Below are positions 63,926 to 64,000 of a stretch of DNA of 64,000 nucleotides, piece after piece. Below the pieces are notes generated by a model, which had not been told where the DNA came from, did no database searches, and was given only the letters and a program-made list of their open reading frames with translations. The stretch is from Festucalex cinctus (Eukaryota; Chordata; Actinopteri; Syngnathiformes; Syngnathidae): positions 186,001 to 250,000 of the forward strand of contig NW_027520295.1 in the NCBI RefSeq assembly GCF_051991245.1. The letters run 5' to 3'. Position 1 is the stretch's first letter. The number at the start of each line of letters is the position of its first letter. A program made the position numbers and the translations under genes.

Positions 63926-64000
63926 TCTAGCATGAAATTGCTTGGGCACCTGTTAATTTTTAAGATTTTGACACATTCAGCTCAAATGTACAATCATGCG
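63926..64000 (+). repeat. Truncated L monomer at the right window edge
   Basis: The first 75 bases of an L-type unit, ending at ATCATGCG inside the L-specific segment. The cut is the window boundary, so the array continues to the right. Confidence 0.95.

Larger units (their letters stand above)
1..64000 (+). repeat. Satellite DNA array, L (189 bp) and S (159 bp) monomers
   Basis: The entire window is a head-to-tail satellite array with no inversion and no foreign insert. Monomers start at TCTAGCATG or a close variant; I traced 370 complete units and one truncated unit at the right edge. Lengths are 189 bp (L, 171 counting two 177-bp deletions) and 159 bp (S, 199 counting eleven 158-bp units); these sum exactly to 63,925 bp. 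GC is about 35% in both. L is 66 G/C in 189, S about 56 in 159. Divergence is confined to a small set of recurring substitutions, so the array is highly homogenised. All six frames carry at least one stop per monomer; the longest open stretch is about 53 codons, so nothing here codes for protein. Both array ends lie outside the window. Long homogeneous AT-rich satellites are typical of eukaryotic heterochromatin; the species and family are not recognised. Confidence 0.97.

Noticed and set aside
1..64000. CRISPR array
   Set aside because: There are no unique spacers between short repeats; the whole 159 or 189 bp unit is repeated with almost no variation.
1..64000. Short open reading frames of about 30 to 53 codons in each monomer
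   Set aside because: They recur hundreds of times as by-products of the repeat, end at conserved stops, and encode nothing I recognise.
1..64000. CENP-B box
   Set aside because: No match to the TTCG...CGGG core of the mammalian CENP-B box is present in L or S.
1..64000. Telomeric repeat or subtelomere
   Set aside because: No TTAGGG, TTAGG or TTTAGGG runs are present on either strand.
1..64000. Rolling-circle or LTR element copies
   Set aside because: No terminal repeats, target-site duplications or coding remnants interrupt the array.

Overview
The whole 64,000-base window is one uninterrupted, one-directional tandem array of a single AT-rich satellite DNA (about 35% GC). No protein gene, RNA gene, transposon, CRISPR array or unique spacer is visible on either strand. 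This points to eukaryotic constitutive heterochromatin, probably pericentromeric or centromeric. I do not recognise the repeat family and cannot name a species from the sequence.

The array is built from two related monomers read in the same direction: a long form L (189 bp) and a short form S (159 bp). They share their flanks and differ mainly in one segment (37 nt in L, 7 nt in S, net 30 bp) that carries a small hairpin in L. Starting each monomer at its TCTAGCATG (or variant), I count 370 complete monomers plus one partial one at 63,926-64,000. Solving total length against monomer number gives 171 L-type and 199 S-type units, after allowing for eleven 158-bp S units and two 177-bp L units. 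L and S mostly alternate (348-bp dimers), with S-S, S-S-S and L-L exceptions at fixed places.

The monomers are nearly identical, but about a dozen marker substitutions recur in fixed order and reveal a higher-order structure. Class codes used throughout (these are monomer names, not residues): L and S plain; Lt starts CTAGCATTAAA; Lx has ATGCCCT plus TTTGGGCATCC; Lp has TTCACCTC; La has CTAAATCAAAC; Ld is La with a 12-bp deletion; Sc starts CTACCATG; Sa starts CTACAATG; Sw has TATTTTGTTT; Sk has GGCCTCCGG; Sg has CCGTATG; Sh has TTTGTAAG; Sz is Sh with a 1-bp deletion (158 bp), usually also GGCTTTCAA.

Layout: 1-4,713 is an irregular stretch with local 507-bp and 348-bp amplifications. 4,714-7,437 is a 1,362-bp eight-monomer block twice. 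A 14-monomer block (7,756-10,161; related 23,612-25,510, 37,469-40,381, 50,081-52,993) precedes a 29-monomer block (10,162-15,191; 25,511-30,381; 40,382-45,399; 52,994-58,011), each followed by a variable block of 16 or more monomers. On top of this lie large duplications: 2,783 bp offset near 13.3-19.2 kb, 14,842 bp offset (16.2-20.7 kb onto 31.1-35.6 kb), and a 73-monomer, 12,612-bp offset linking 35.4-48.9 kb to 48.0-61.5 kb. The window therefore records repeated unequal exchange at several scales. Functional possibilities (nucleosome phasing, a CACCTG protein-binding site in every monomer) are inferences only.
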